From: Prevotella sp.
Lineage (GTDB): Bacteria > Bacteroidota > Bacteroidia > Bacteroidales > Bacteroidaceae
DNA: 47,645 nt
NCBI GenBank assembly: GCA_017554385.1
Contig: JAFZIL010000094.1
Coordinates: 1-47,645, forward strand
Direction: 5' to 3'
The notes under the pieces were generated by a model. It made no database searches. It was not told the DNA's origin and saw nothing but the letters and a program-made list of their open reading frames with translations. Below, in pieces: positions 20,321-29,550 of this stretch. The position numbers and the translations under genes were made by a program. Position 1 is the stretch's first letter; every line of letters starts with the position of its first letter.

Positions 20321-22522
20321 CTACTTTACAATCATCTTGCGACCGCCAACGATGTTGATGCCTTTCTGCGGTGCTTTCAGTCGGCGTCCCTGAAGGTCGA
20401 AGACGGGAAGGGAATCGGCTGTCGACCCTACCCTATCAACCAGTAGCCCTTCACTTATGCCATCGGTATCAGGATTGGTATAGTCGATGCTACGCAAGCT
20501 AACCATCTCGCCTTCGCCGAGGGTGATGTTGAAGACAAAGGTGGCATTGGCATACTCGCGCGGGTTCTTACGGTAGCGCAATGCCTGCCGGATGATATAG
20601 GTCTTACCATTAGTGCAGCGACTTGGGTATTGTCCAAGGACGAAGGTCATCAGCGAGGGCAGGAACTCAGAGTAGAGATAGCCGTTGTCGTAGGGACAGA
20701 CATTGCCCGAAGCATTGAACCAGTGGCCGTAGCCGTTGGCTGTACTGGCACTCTGAGCCAGCGAGCCGTCGGGATTGACGGCATAAAGCATGATGCGGCC
20801 GTTGGCGGGGCCTTGAGCCGACCATGTCTGCAGCTTCGAGGAGATGTTCGAAGGCTCCATCTGGAAGGCAGTGCCAAGAGAGGCGGCAGCCAGTCCGCTG
20901 ATGGTAAGAACCGTTCCTTCATAGCTCGTAGTGCTGCGTGGGAAGGTGACATCGTAGGTGAAGGTGACATCACCGATGGTGCGTCCATCAAGCGTGGGCT
21001 GGGCATAAACCAGTGCCGTGCCTCCGATGTCGGTACCTTCGAGACTGAACTGATAGGGCCACATATCGTCCTTTTCAATCGTTTCGTCCCACTTATGGGT
21101 AATGTAGGTCTTCAGTGCAGGCGATACAACGAGCCAAAGCTGTTTGACGTTCTCGGGAACGGTAAAGGAGTAATCCTCGGTCTTCACACCGGTACCCTGA
21201 CAGTAGACGCTGTCTTCAGAGAAATACTGTCGCGTGCCATCCTGCATCAATGCCACATAGCCCATACGGAAGCCGCGCGAGGCACGTGCGCCACCGTTGA
21301 CATAGTGGCGGTTGTCGATTTTCGTATATTTGGAATCACCGTCAAAATACTCGCCAGGATCGGCATCGAGAAGGGCTGAGCCAACGTTGAGTCCCGTCAG
21401 ATGGGTGGTCACCTGGGTACCGGGTTGCGGCACCTGCAAGGGGATGACATTGAAGCCCGTTCCCTGCGGACAGCTGGCCAAGGCCACCTGATAGGTGTTT
21501 GGGGAGTTGGTCGTTTCTTGCATCCCGTTCTCATCATCGTCTACCAGGACACAACGATACTCGAAGTCGCCGATGAACGCCTGACGATAGGGCACGCACA
21601 CGTCGTAGTCCCACGTGGCACAACGGCAGGCATAATCGAAGTAGAGCCGGAACAGATCGCGTACGGAGAGCCCCTTCAGGGCCATCAGCGCCTGGTTGAA
21701 GTCGGAGGCGTTACCCCTGGTCTGTCCGGTCATGGGCTGGTTCCATACCTGGGCAACGGTGGTGATGTCGTTGTAGTGCTGGTTGATGAAATAGTGGAAC
21801 CAGTAGCTCTGATAGCGTTGCCACTCATGGCTATAGGCATAGTTATAGGTATATCGGAAGGTGGGGTAGCTCTGCGAGAACATATACTCAGGGTATGACT
21901 GGTTGGCCTGCCACTGTGCGGTCTGCTCCCAGATGGCCTGGCCGTTGCCGCAAGCGAGGTGGAATCCGGTATTGTCGGTAGCAGACTCCTGATGTCCGCT
22001 GTGCTCGGCGTAGCACATATAGTGGAACGAGTGGCCCACCTCATGGGCTACGCTGTGACCCACGGGCTTACAGGTAGCCGGATTAAGCCAGAGGGCGCTG
22101 ATCTGATAGTCATAGCCACCACCATAGCAGGTCCAGGTAGTGGTGTGGTTCATCAGCACCATCACCTTGTACTTGGAGAGGTTGGATGTCTGGGGATTGA
22201 CGAAGCCCAGCTGGTTAATCTCAAGGTCGTAGAAGGCCTCACACTTCTGCAGCAGGTCGTCGATGTCGACATAATAGAAGTCGCTCTTCGACAGTTGCTT
22301 CGGGTTCTTCGTATAGTACTTGTCCCAGAAGATGATGACATTGTCGCTCTCGACAGAACGTGTCTTGGACCATGTGTACTTGCCGTCTGGGTCGCTTTCC
22401 TTATAAAGCAGGGTGTCGGTGCGCTGCTGACGCCATTCATAGGGGATATACACCGTCTTCTGTGCAAGCATGCAGGCTGTGAAAGCACAGACAAGAGTTG
22501 CTAAGGTTAAGAATCGTTTCAT
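20321..22522 (-). CDS. Secreted HExxH protein, DUF6055-like, with C-terminal sorting-type tail
   Basis: This is a 733-residue exported protein with signal peptide (MKRFLTLATLVCAFTACMLAQ). A zinc-protease-like site VAHEVGHSFHYM (about 159-170) is followed about 35 residues later by AIWEQTAQW, which offers a Glu as third ligand, the pattern of gluzincin peptidases. The N-terminal half resembles the DUF6055 family as I recall it. The C-terminal half is beta-rich, and the last residues (VFDLQGRRLKAPQKGINIVGGRKMIVK region) match the short C-terminal tail typical of Prevotella exported proteins. A peptidase activity is inferred from the motif alone. It lies between the CotH-like gene (44 bp upstream) and GH43 (7 bp downstream). 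It may act on glycoproteins such as plant arabinogalactan or extensin proteins. Confidence 0.7.
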   Translation of the reverse strand: MKRFLTLATLVCAFTACMLAQKTVYIPYEWRQQRTDTLLYKESDPDGKYTWSKTRSVESDNVIIFWDKYYTKNPKQLSKSDFYYVDIDDLLQKCEAFYDLEINQLGFVNPQTSNLSKYKVMVLMNHTTTWTCYGGGYDYQISALWLNPATCKPVGHSVAHEVGHSFHYMCYAEHSGHQESATDNTGFHLACGNGQAIWEQTAQWQANQSYPEYMFSQSYPTFRYTYNYAYSHEWQRYQSYWFHYFINQHYNDITTVAQVWNQPMTGQTRGNASDFNQALMALKGLSVRDLFRLYFDYACRCATWDYDVCVPYRQAFIGDFEYRCVLVDDDENGMQETTNSPNTYQVALASCPQGTGFNVIPLQVPQPGTQVTTHLTGLNVGSALLDADPGEYFDGDSKYTKIDNRHYVNGGARASRGFRMGYVALMQDGTRQYFSEDSVYCQGTGVKTEDYSFTVPENVKQLWLVVSPALKTYITHKWDETIEKDDMWPYQFSLEGTDIGGTALVYAQPTLDGRTIGDVTFTYDVTFPRSTTSYEGTVLTISGLAAASLGTAFQMEPSNISSKLQTWSAQGPANGRIMLYAVNPDGSLAQSASTANGYGHWFNASGNVCPYDNGYLYSEFLPSLMTFVLGQYPSRCTNGKTYIIRQALRYRKNPREYANATFVFNITLGEGEMVSLRSIDYTNPDTDGISEGLLVDRVGSTADSLPVFDLQGRRLKAPQKGINIVGGRKMIVK

Positions 22523-22566
22523 ACTGTAATTATAGTTTAGATTTTACATTCGTGACTATTTGCGGC

Positions 22567-24459
22567 CTACCACCAGCTATTGTTAATAGTGAAATTCACT
22601 TTGACATTGACTTTCAGGAGGGTGCCGTCATGCGGATACTGATACTGCATGGCGACAGTATGGGCATCGTCCCAGCAGTTTTCCTTATAGAGGCCGCAGT
22701 TCCAGTTCCACAGATCTTGGAACACCTCGATATAGACATGACCGTCGGGATAGTAGCCGGGATTGTCTTCGCCATTGAACCAGCCCCCGAAGACGCCGTT
22801 GGTGTGGTTCTCGCCCTCGCTGCCATCGGTGTTCAGCGGCACGATGGTGATGTTGGGCTCTTGCAGGTCGCTCTCGCTGATGCCCATCAGCTGCAGCACT
22901 TTCTGCTTGCTCACCTTCACCTTATTGCTCTGGTTGTAGCCCTTGCTCCAGTCCATCGTGACGTTGACGGTAACGGTTCCGCAGACTTTGTCATTGGTGA
23001 CGGGCGTCTCGTCGGGTTCGGGAATGGCAGCAATGAGATAAGACATGTGGACGAGGCGGTTTTGCAACCAGTTATGCATCTTCTGGAGTTCGGTTTCAAA
23101 ACTTTTGCCTTTGATGGGCCAACGCTTGAACTCTCGGTCAATTGCTCCTGACAGCCTCATCTCGTCGACATACTTCATGCACTCGTCCCAAGCATGTGTG
23201 AGGATGGAGTCCTTGACGGCAGCCCATTGTTCCTTATAAGCCATAACGAACTCGCGGCAGGCGAAGAGGTCGGTGAAGAACTGCGGCACGTAGCTGTAGT
23301 TGCCGTTGCGCTTCAAAGGGTTGGTACCCATCACGGTTTCACGGAAGTCGGCAAAGAAGTCATGACCGGTGTACATGTTGCCCCAGTCGAAGTCATAGCC
23401 GGCATCGAAGTCCCATAGCGGTCCCATCACCCACGGCCCGTCGCCGTCCTTATGCATGAAGACGGAGCGGGGTGCCGAGAGCTCTACATTATAGACAAAC
23501 TCTTGTATCTGCAGGTACTTGATGAAGGAGGGGATGTCGAGTAGCTGCTTCGCCTGTTCGTAATCCTTGCTTTTGATGGCCTGTTCGAGCTCGGCCAGGA
23601 CTAAACGTACACTGTCTACGGTATTGTCGGTGAAAGCCTCGTCGGAGGGATATTTCACGCAGACGGGCATGTGATAGACATCGCTCCAGAAGTTGTCGGT
23701 AGCATGGGGCTGCTCGGCAGGACCGTCATCGACATCGAGCGAGATCAGTATGCCGCGCTCGTCGCTCACGTTTACGCGGTTCTTGTTCTGCTGAATCTGT
23801 TCGGTAAGCTGATACAGACCCTTATAGTCACCGTTGAGAAACAACTCTAAATAGCGGGCATGGTTGGTATAGGGCAGACCGAGCCACTCGCCCATCTCAA
23901 ACACAAAGGTGTTCATTATGTCGGTCACATCGCGGTAGTTAGCCAGCAGCACCCAGCTTCTGGCCTTGTCCAACCCTAACATCTTATGCTTCTGGTCGAG
24001 CCTGAAGCGATAGGGCTTCTTATCGTACCAGAGGAACGTAGAGTTGCCACGTCCACGAATGCCAGCGTTGGCCGAGAAATTGCTGAAGGAGCCCTGGGCG
24101 TTCAGGGCGATATGACAGTCAATATAGGTATCGCGCGAGGTCACGTCGCTACCGTCGATAGTATTGATAAAGAGCTGAAAGACCTTGTAGCGGTCTTTAC
24201 TCTCGAAAGCAGGCTCATTCTCGAAAGTCAGGCTGTCGATGTAGTCAATGCTGAAGGGAACGGTCATGCCACCCGTGACGTTGAACAGCAAGTCCTTCAG
24301 GTCGCTGCTCACGGTGATGTCGACAATACTGTCGGTTACCACAGGAATGTTCCATTGTCCTCCTTGCTGGTTCATGTAGACATGAGCACGCCGCTGGGCA
24401 TAGGATGACACGCAGACAATGGCCGACAATAGAATAGCTATAGTAAGTAGTCGTTTCAT
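22567..24459 (-). CDS. Secreted CotH-kinase-family protein
   Basis: The 630-residue protein has a signal peptide (MKRLLTIAILLSAIVCVSSYAQ). The CotH fold is recognisable from IRGRGNSTFLWYDKKPYRFRLD, SWVLLANYRDVTDIMNTF, LELFLNGDYKGLYQLTEQI and GPLWDFDAGYDFDWGN. CotH proteins are atypical kinases; in spore-forming bacteria CotH phosphorylates coat proteins, while the many secreted Bacteroidetes members have no assigned substrate. The chosen start at 24459 gives a normal signal peptide; longer starts would place the promoter inside the gene. A -7 box TACTTTTG ends 4 nt before the ATG, so the mRNA may be nearly leaderless. It is the first gene of the minus-strand operon with the HExxH protein and GH43. 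Confidence 0.88.
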   Translation of the reverse strand: MKRLLTIAILLSAIVCVSSYAQRRAHVYMNQQGGQWNIPVVTDSIVDITVSSDLKDLLFNVTGGMTVPFSIDYIDSLTFENEPAFESKDRYKVFQLFINTIDGSDVTSRDTYIDCHIALNAQGSFSNFSANAGIRGRGNSTFLWYDKKPYRFRLDQKHKMLGLDKARSWVLLANYRDVTDIMNTFVFEMGEWLGLPYTNHARYLELFLNGDYKGLYQLTEQIQQNKNRVNVSDERGILISLDVDDGPAEQPHATDNFWSDVYHMPVCVKYPSDEAFTDNTVDSVRLVLAELEQAIKSKDYEQAKQLLDIPSFIKYLQIQEFVYNVELSAPRSVFMHKDGDGPWVMGPLWDFDAGYDFDWGNMYTGHDFFADFRETVMGTNPLKRNGNYSYVPQFFTDLFACREFVMAYKEQWAAVKDSILTHAWDECMKYVDEMRLSGAIDREFKRWPIKGKSFETELQKMHNWLQNRLVHMSYLIAAIPEPDETPVTNDKVCGTVTVNVTMDWSKGYNQSNKVKVSKQKVLQLMGISESDLQEPNITIVPLNTDGSEGENHTNGVFGGWFNGEDNPGYYPDGHVYIEVFQDLWNWNCGLYKENCWDDAHTVAMQYQYPHDGTLLKVNVKVNFTINNSWW

Positions 24460-24463
24460 GTTG

Positions 24464-24471
24464 CAAAAGTA
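24464..24471 (-). promoter_or_regulatory. -7 box of the CotH-HExxH-GH43 operon
   Basis: TACTTTTG on the minus strand matches TAnnTTTG and ends 4 nt before the ATG at 24459. The expected start point, 5-7 nt downstream, falls on the ATG. Confidence 0.6.
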
Positions 24472-24490
24472 CATATTTTTTTTATAACCA

Positions 24491-24511
24491 ATGAGAAATA
24501 TCGTCCAAAAA
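24491..24511 (-). promoter_or_regulatory. Candidate operator, minus-strand copy
   Basis: TTTGGACGATATTTCTCAT (minus strand) closely matches the plus-strand element at 24540-24556. It ends 19 bp before the -7 box of the CotH operon, an activator-like position. Confidence 0.55.
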
Positions 24512-24539
24512 TCGCCGAAAAAAGTGTTACTAATGGTCA

Positions 24540-24556
24540 TTTGGACGATTTTTCAT
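24540..24556 (+). promoter_or_regulatory. Candidate operator, plus-strand copy
   Basis: TTTGGACGATTTTTCAT mirrors the element at 24491-24511. It lies 42 bp upstream of the -7 box of the plus-strand glycosidase operon. One regulator could control both divergent operons. Confidence 0.55.
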
Positions 24557-24598
24557 ATTCTTTAGACAATATTATCATGGAATGAAGGAAAAATAATG

Positions 24599-24606
24599 TA
24601 CCTTTG
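24599..24606 (+). promoter_or_regulatory. -7 box of the DUF1680-GH97-GH127 operon
   Basis: TACCTTTG matches the Bacteroidetes -7 consensus and lies 23 bp upstream of the ATG at 24630. Confidence 0.6.
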
Positions 24607-24629
24607 TAGCACTAAAACTAAGCGTTATC

Positions 24630-27569
24630 ATGAACAATATGAAAAAAATGGTGGTAGCAGTCATCATGGCTCTACTGGTGCATGCCAATGCGTCGGCTAT
24701 TAACTATCGCAGTATTGTCAATGTAGAGGAGCAAAAGGTGGAGGTGCCCGTAGGCAATGCTCCCCGACTGCCCTACCAGCTTTGGGTGACGTATGCCGAC
24801 GGTAAGGGCGAGTATCGTCAGGTAAGGTGGATGAACTCGTCGGAGGCCACGGAACAGGCCGAGGCCAACCCTGCCATCAATCCTGTGGGTACTGTCTATA
24901 AGGTACGCGGCTTTATCATAGGCGATAACACAACACCCAACGGCTATCCAGTATGGGCAGAGGTAAAGGTGATCGAAGGTGGATATATGATTCCTTCGAA
25001 CGTTCCCGTGGCAGAGACGTTACCCTTAGATGCGGTGAGCATTGACGGGGAGAACCGGTTGACATGGAACCGCGACCTCGACATTGACCAGCTCATCAGC
25101 CTGCCCGTGAAACAGCAGCTCTATAACTACCGCGACACCTATGGTCTCTCTACGGAGGGCTATCCAGAGTCCGACGGATGGGACTCGCCCACGACCAAGT
25201 TGAAGGGTCACGGCTCGGGTCACTATATGTCAGCCCTGGCCTTCGCCTTTGCCAGCTGTCAGGATGCTGCCAAGAAGGAAATACTCCGTAACAACATCAT
25301 AACAATGGTCGACGAACTGCGCAGGTGTCAGGAGCTGACGTTTGTATGGAACGAACAACTGGGACGCTATTGGGAAGCCCGCGACTTCGCCCCAGAGGAG
25401 GAGCTGAAGGAGATGAAAGGCACCTGGGCCGACTTCGACCGCTACAAGCAGGAATGCCGGAAATACGGCTACGGCTATCTGAACGCCATTCCTGCCCAAC
25501 ATTGTGTTCTTATTGAGAAGTACGCACCTTATAACAACGAAAGTGGAGTATGGGCACCCTATTACTCCGTACACAAACAGCTGGCTGGTCTTATCGACAT
25601 CGCCACCTACATCGACGACAAGGCAACGGCAGAGAAGGCCATGCTCATCGCCAAGGACATGGGTCTCTGGGTTTGGAACCGTCTGCGCTACCGCACCTAT
25701 GTGAAGAGCAACGGCCGTCAGGACGAGCGACGTGCCAAGCCCGGTAACCGCTACGAGATGTGGAACATGTACATTGCCGGTGAGGTAGGCGGCATGGCCG
25801 AGTCGTTGGCACGCCTGTCAGAGATGACGGGAACAGCCGAGGAGAGAGCCCATCTACTGGAGGCCGCCAACTTTTTTGACAGCCCCGCCTTCTTCGACCC
25901 GCTGGCCAAGAACGTGGATGCCATCCGTACACGTCACGCCAACCAGCACATACCGATGGTGACAGGTGCCCTGCGCTCGTTCCGTGGCAACAACAACCCC
26001 TACTACTACAACCTGGCACAGAACTTCTGGACGATGATTCAGGGTCGTTATCGCTATGCCATGGGCGGCGTAGGCAATGGCGAGATGTTCCGCCAGCCTT
26101 ACTCGCAGATTACTTCCATGTGTACCAACGTCACCAGCTGGGGAGGACGCGAGCTGCATCCGGAGCCTACCATCAACGAGACCTGCTGTGCCTATAACCT
26201 GGCCAAGCTCACCAAGGACCTGAACTGCTTCAATCCCGACGATGCGAAATACATGGACTACTACGAGCGGGTGCTCTATAACCAGATTGTAGGCTCAGTA
26301 AATCCCCGCCAATATCAGACTACCTACCAGTACGCCGTAGGCCTCGATGCCTCGAAGCCCTGGGGCAACGAGACACCACAGGCCACATGCTGTGGAGGTA
26401 CAGGTGTGGAGAACCATGTGAAATACCAGGAGGCGGCCTATTTCGTCAACGACAATACCTTGTGGATAGGACTTTATATTCCTACTACCGCTCATTGGGA
26501 GAAAAAAGGTGTGATGCTGAAGCAGGAATGCCAATGGCCAGCAGAGCGTTCGGTCATCCGCATCGCCAAAGGGAAGGGTCAATTCGCCATGAAGTTGCGC
26601 GTGCCTTATTGGGCTACTGAAGGCTTCGACGTGAAGCTTAATGGCAAAAGCATTTCAAAGACCTACCAGCCATCGAGCTACGTGGAAATTCCTGCCCGCC
26701 AGTGGACAAAGAAAGACGTGGTCGAGGTGGTGATGCCCTTCACCAAGCACCTTGACTTCGGCCCAGATAAGATGAACACCGCACCTGCTAACAAGAAAGA
26801 TGGCAAGACGGAATATGCCCCAATGTGGGCTGGCACGTTCATGTATGGTCCGCTTGTCATGGCCGCCACGGGCATCAAGAGCTGGGACGAGGCCACCGTC
26901 GACGTCGCCCCTGACCTGAGCGACATCACCACCGTCCCCATCTCCGATTACCTCCAAAGTATGAATGCTACTGCGGTAGAAAGCTTTAAACTCTACACTC
27001 TAAACTCTACACTCAACTTCATTCCCGACTACGACGGCGACAAGCACCTCACGCATTATTTCCGCATCAACATCCCTGCAGACCCCAGCATCGCCACTAA
27101 CAGTGTGGTCGACGGTTCTGCCGTCGACAAGTCCGAACTCCGCGAACTTATCCTCATCGCCAAGAGCCGCAGCGAGGAGCAACAGGTATGGAACACCCTG
27201 ACGGTGAAAGTGCCGGAGTATGCGCCCTGGGCCGCCCACGGCTTCGCCCGTATGAAGCAGCAATATGCCGAGGCACTGCCATTCATGGATGCTCCCGCTG
27301 ACCGCTATACACAGGAGGAGATAGACCATGTGGCCTCTGCCCTGAACGCCGTCATCAATACCATGCGGCCCGGCAACCTTCCAGAGCTGGAAGACTTGGA
27401 CCAGCTGCAACTGTTGCTTGAAAAGGCCAAGCTGCTTCCCGATGATGACGATAAGGCCAACCGCGCCATCAGCTATGCCGGCATGGTCATCCGCTACGTC
27501 AGCGACGGCAGCGGCACCAAGGACATGATAGAACGTGCCACCCGACAGTTAAAGGAAGTGCTTGAGTAA
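24630..27569 (+). CDS. Secreted DUF1680-family (GH127/GH146-like) beta-L-arabinofuranosidase
   Basis: This 979-residue exported enzyme has a signal peptide (MKKMVVAVIMALLVHANASA; ATG at 24630 or 24639). A short N-terminal beta domain (about 30-125) is followed by the (alpha/alpha)6 catalytic domain beginning DLDIDQLISLPVKQQLYNYRD. The metal/nucleophile residues known from GH127 appear as INETCCAYN (Glu and Cys) and ATCCGGTGVENH (the Cys pair). The FDP/GH146 style 'GYPESDGWDSPTTKLKGHGSGHYMSA' suggests GH146 rather than GH127. It should release L-arabinofuranose from beta-linked chains of pectin or plant glycoproteins. A heptamer array (26987-27016) adds LYTLNSTLNF in a C-terminal linker. It heads a three-gene operon. 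Confidence 0.88.
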   Translation: MNNMKKMVVAVIMALLVHANASAINYRSIVNVEEQKVEVPVGNAPRLPYQLWVTYADGKGEYRQVRWMNSSEATEQAEANPAINPVGTVYKVRGFIIGDNTTPNGYPVWAEVKVIEGGYMIPSNVPVAETLPLDAVSIDGENRLTWNRDLDIDQLISLPVKQQLYNYRDTYGLSTEGYPESDGWDSPTTKLKGHGSGHYMSALAFAFASCQDAAKKEILRNNIITMVDELRRCQELTFVWNEQLGRYWEARDFAPEEELKEMKGTWADFDRYKQECRKYGYGYLNAIPAQHCVLIEKYAPYNNESGVWAPYYSVHKQLAGLIDIATYIDDKATAEKAMLIAKDMGLWVWNRLRYRTYVKSNGRQDERRAKPGNRYEMWNMYIAGEVGGMAESLARLSEMTGTAEERAHLLEAANFFDSPAFFDPLAKNVDAIRTRHANQHIPMVTGALRSFRGNNNPYYYNLAQNFWTMIQGRYRYAMGGVGNGEMFRQPYSQITSMCTNVTSWGGRELHPEPTINETCCAYNLAKLTKDLNCFNPDDAKYMDYYERVLYNQIVGSVNPRQYQTTYQYAVGLDASKPWGNETPQATCCGGTGVENHVKYQEAAYFVNDNTLWIGLYIPTTAHWEKKGVMLKQECQWPAERSVIRIAKGKGQFAMKLRVPYWATEGFDVKLNGKSISKTYQPSSYVEIPARQWTKKDVVEVVMPFTKHLDFGPDKMNTAPANKKDGKTEYAPMWAGTFMYGPLVMAATGIKSWDEATVDVAPDLSDITTVPISDYLQSMNATAVESFKLYTLNSTLNFIPDYDGDKHLTHYFRINIPADPSIATNSVVDGSAVDKSELRELILIAKSRSEEQQVWNTLTVKVPEYAPWAAHGFARMKQQYAEALPFMDAPADRYTQEEIDHVASALNAVINTMRPGNLPELEDLDQLQLLLEKAKLLPDDDDKANRAISYAGMVIRYVSDGSGTKDMIERATRQLKEVLE
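26987..27016. repeat. 7-bp-period ACTCTAC-type array, in-frame
   Basis: ACTCTAC, ACTCTAA, ACTCTAC and ACTCAAC are read as KLYTLNSTLNF in the DUF1680-family gene. Confidence 0.7.
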
Positions 27570-27585
27570 CGAAAAGAACGAGAAG

Positions 27586-29538
27586 ATGAGATACGCACAA
27601 TACATACTAGCAGGCCTGCTGCTCATGGCAACTGCCAGCACCAAGGCAAAGGAATACAAGACCACCTCGCCAAACGGCAGGATTACGGTCACTGTGGGCG
27701 AAGATGTCGAGATGTGGCTTGACATGAAACTGGACGGGAAGACCGTTGTAGAGGTGCCACAGTTAGACATGGCCAACAAGACCTATGGCATCCGTTCGGT
27801 CAAGAAGTCAGAGCTTCACGAAGATATCATCGCCCCATTCTACCGTCAGCCACGTTTCAAGGCTGAAGCCCGCCAGCTCGACCTGAAACTGAAGAACGGC
27901 TTCGGCCTGCAGGTACGAGCCTACAACGAGGGCGTGGCCTACCGTTTCTATACGACCAACAAGGGCGAAACCGTTATCGACAACGAGATAGCCGTCTTCC
28001 AGTTCCGTAACCATCAGAAAGCGTGGCTCAGCTATTCCACCAACAACGAAAAGCCTTTCGCAATGGCTTTCCAGAACGTCTATCATGAGACGAAACTGAG
28101 TGAAGCTGAGCAAAAAATGGCATTCCTGCCAGCGACGGTACAGGTGGACAACGTAAAAGTGACCATCCTTGAGAGCGACCTGCGCAGCTATCCCGGCATG
28201 TTTCTCAAGGCCGACGGAGACATGCTCTGCGCCTATCATGCGCCCTACCCCAAGAGAATGGACTACTATCGTTGGCGCAGCATGAGCCACGTGGTTGAAA
28301 CGGAGGATTTCATTGCAAAATCAACAGGACCGCGAACCTACCCCTGGCGCATCATGGCCATCACTGAAAATGACTGTGATATGCCCGTCAACAACCTTGT
28401 CTATGCCCTCGCCACCCCTAACCAGATTGGCAACACCTCATGGATACACCCCGGTAAGGTGGCGTGGGACTGGTGGAACGACTGGAACCTGCGGAGCGTC
28501 AGCTTCGAGGCAGGCATCAACACAGACACCTATTTATATTATATAGACTTTGCGGCAAAGAACAACATTCCCTACGTGGTGCTCGACGAGGGATGGTACG
28601 ACTCTAACAAAGGCGACCTCATGAACACCATTGCCGCTATCGACCTGCCCAAACTCATCGCTTACGGACAGGAAAAGGGCGTCGGCATCGTACTATGGAC
28701 AGTCTTCAACGTGCTCGACGAACATCTGTCAGAGGCCTGCGAGAAATACGCCACTATGGGCGTGAAGGGATTCAAGGTCGACTTCTTGGACCGCAACGAC
28801 CAGACAGCGGTCGAGATGGCCGAGCGCATCGCAAAGACCTGTGCCCAGCACAAGCTCTTCCTTGACTATCACGGCTTCTATGCCCCGACAGGCATGAGCC
28901 GCACCTACCCGAACATTCTAAACTACGAGGGTGTCTTCGGTATGGAGGAGTGCCGTTGGGCAAAGAAGACTACCGACATGCCACGCTACGACGTCACCTT
29001 CCCCTTCATCCGAATGATGGCCGGACAGGTAGACTTCACACCAGGTGCGATGCGCAACGGAACGAAGGAGAACTGGGTGGAGTGCTACCAGAACCCCGTA
29101 TCGATGGGCACGCGCTGCCATCAGGCCGCCTGCTACGTCATCCACGACTCGCCCTTCACGATGCTCTGCGATGCACCCACGAATTACGAACGCGAGCCTG
29201 AATATACGAAATTCATTGCTTCTATCCCCGATGAATGGGACGAGACCCGTGTGCTACAGGGCGAGATAGGAAAATATATCGTCACCGCCCGCCGCAAGGG
29301 CAACATCTGGTATGTGGGTGGACAGACCAACTGGGACTCACGCACCATACAACTGCCGCTTCATTTCCTTGGTGAAGGCTCCTACATCACCAAAATGCTT
29401 ACAGACGGTATCAATGCCAACCACAATGCCGAGGATTATCTCTTAGACACGCAATTCCACCACAACAGAGAGACGCTGACCATCAAGATGGCCAGTGGAG
29501 GAGGTTTCGTATTTAAAATTGAAGAATTGAAAAATTAA
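27586..29538 (+). CDS. Secreted GH97-family glycosidase (alpha-galactosidase/alpha-glucosidase type)
   Basis: The 650-residue enzyme has a signal peptide (MRYAQYILAGLLLMATASTKA). A TTG at 27562 extends the frame but ATG 27586 gives the proper signal peptide. The N-terminal beta-sandwich (TTSPNGRITVTVGEDVEM...) precedes the barrel with HPGKVAWDWWNDWN, YVVLDEGWY, GVKGFKVDFLDRNDQ (D399) and LDYHGFYAPTGMSRTYPN. In GH97 the Asp of the VDFxxR strand is the nucleophile of retaining alpha-galactosidase-like members, so retaining activity is inferred; the inverting SusB type needs two other Glu residues. Calcium ligands would be the Glu residues near NYEGVFGMEE. It lies 16 bp after the DUF1680-family stop and 12 bp before GH127. 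Confidence 0.9.
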   Translation: MRYAQYILAGLLLMATASTKAKEYKTTSPNGRITVTVGEDVEMWLDMKLDGKTVVEVPQLDMANKTYGIRSVKKSELHEDIIAPFYRQPRFKAEARQLDLKLKNGFGLQVRAYNEGVAYRFYTTNKGETVIDNEIAVFQFRNHQKAWLSYSTNNEKPFAMAFQNVYHETKLSEAEQKMAFLPATVQVDNVKVTILESDLRSYPGMFLKADGDMLCAYHAPYPKRMDYYRWRSMSHVVETEDFIAKSTGPRTYPWRIMAITENDCDMPVNNLVYALATPNQIGNTSWIHPGKVAWDWWNDWNLRSVSFEAGINTDTYLYYIDFAAKNNIPYVVLDEGWYDSNKGDLMNTIAAIDLPKLIAYGQEKGVGIVLWTVFNVLDEHLSEACEKYATMGVKGFKVDFLDRNDQTAVEMAERIAKTCAQHKLFLDYHGFYAPTGMSRTYPNILNYEGVFGMEECRWAKKTTDMPRYDVTFPFIRMMAGQVDFTPGAMRNGTKENWVECYQNPVSMGTRCHQAACYVIHDSPFTMLCDAPTNYEREPEYTKFIASIPDEWDETRVLQGEIGKYIVTARRKGNIWYVGGQTNWDSRTIQLPLHFLGEGSYITKMLTDGINANHNAEDYLLDTQFHHNRETLTIKMASGGGFVFKIEELKN

Positions 29539-29546
29539 AAAATTAC
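29518..29546 (+). repeat. 7-bp-period A/T-rich repeat at the GH97 stop
   Basis: ATTGAAG, AATTGAA, AAATTAA and AAAATTA carry the GH97 stop codon (29536-29538) and fill the gap to the next ATG. Confidence 0.5.
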
Positions 29547-29550
29547 CAAT

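Noticed and set aside
27562-27585. TTG start for the GH97 gene, overlapping the previous gene
   Set aside because: The ATG at 27586 gives a clean signal peptide; the extension SNEKNEK would put charged residues in front of it.
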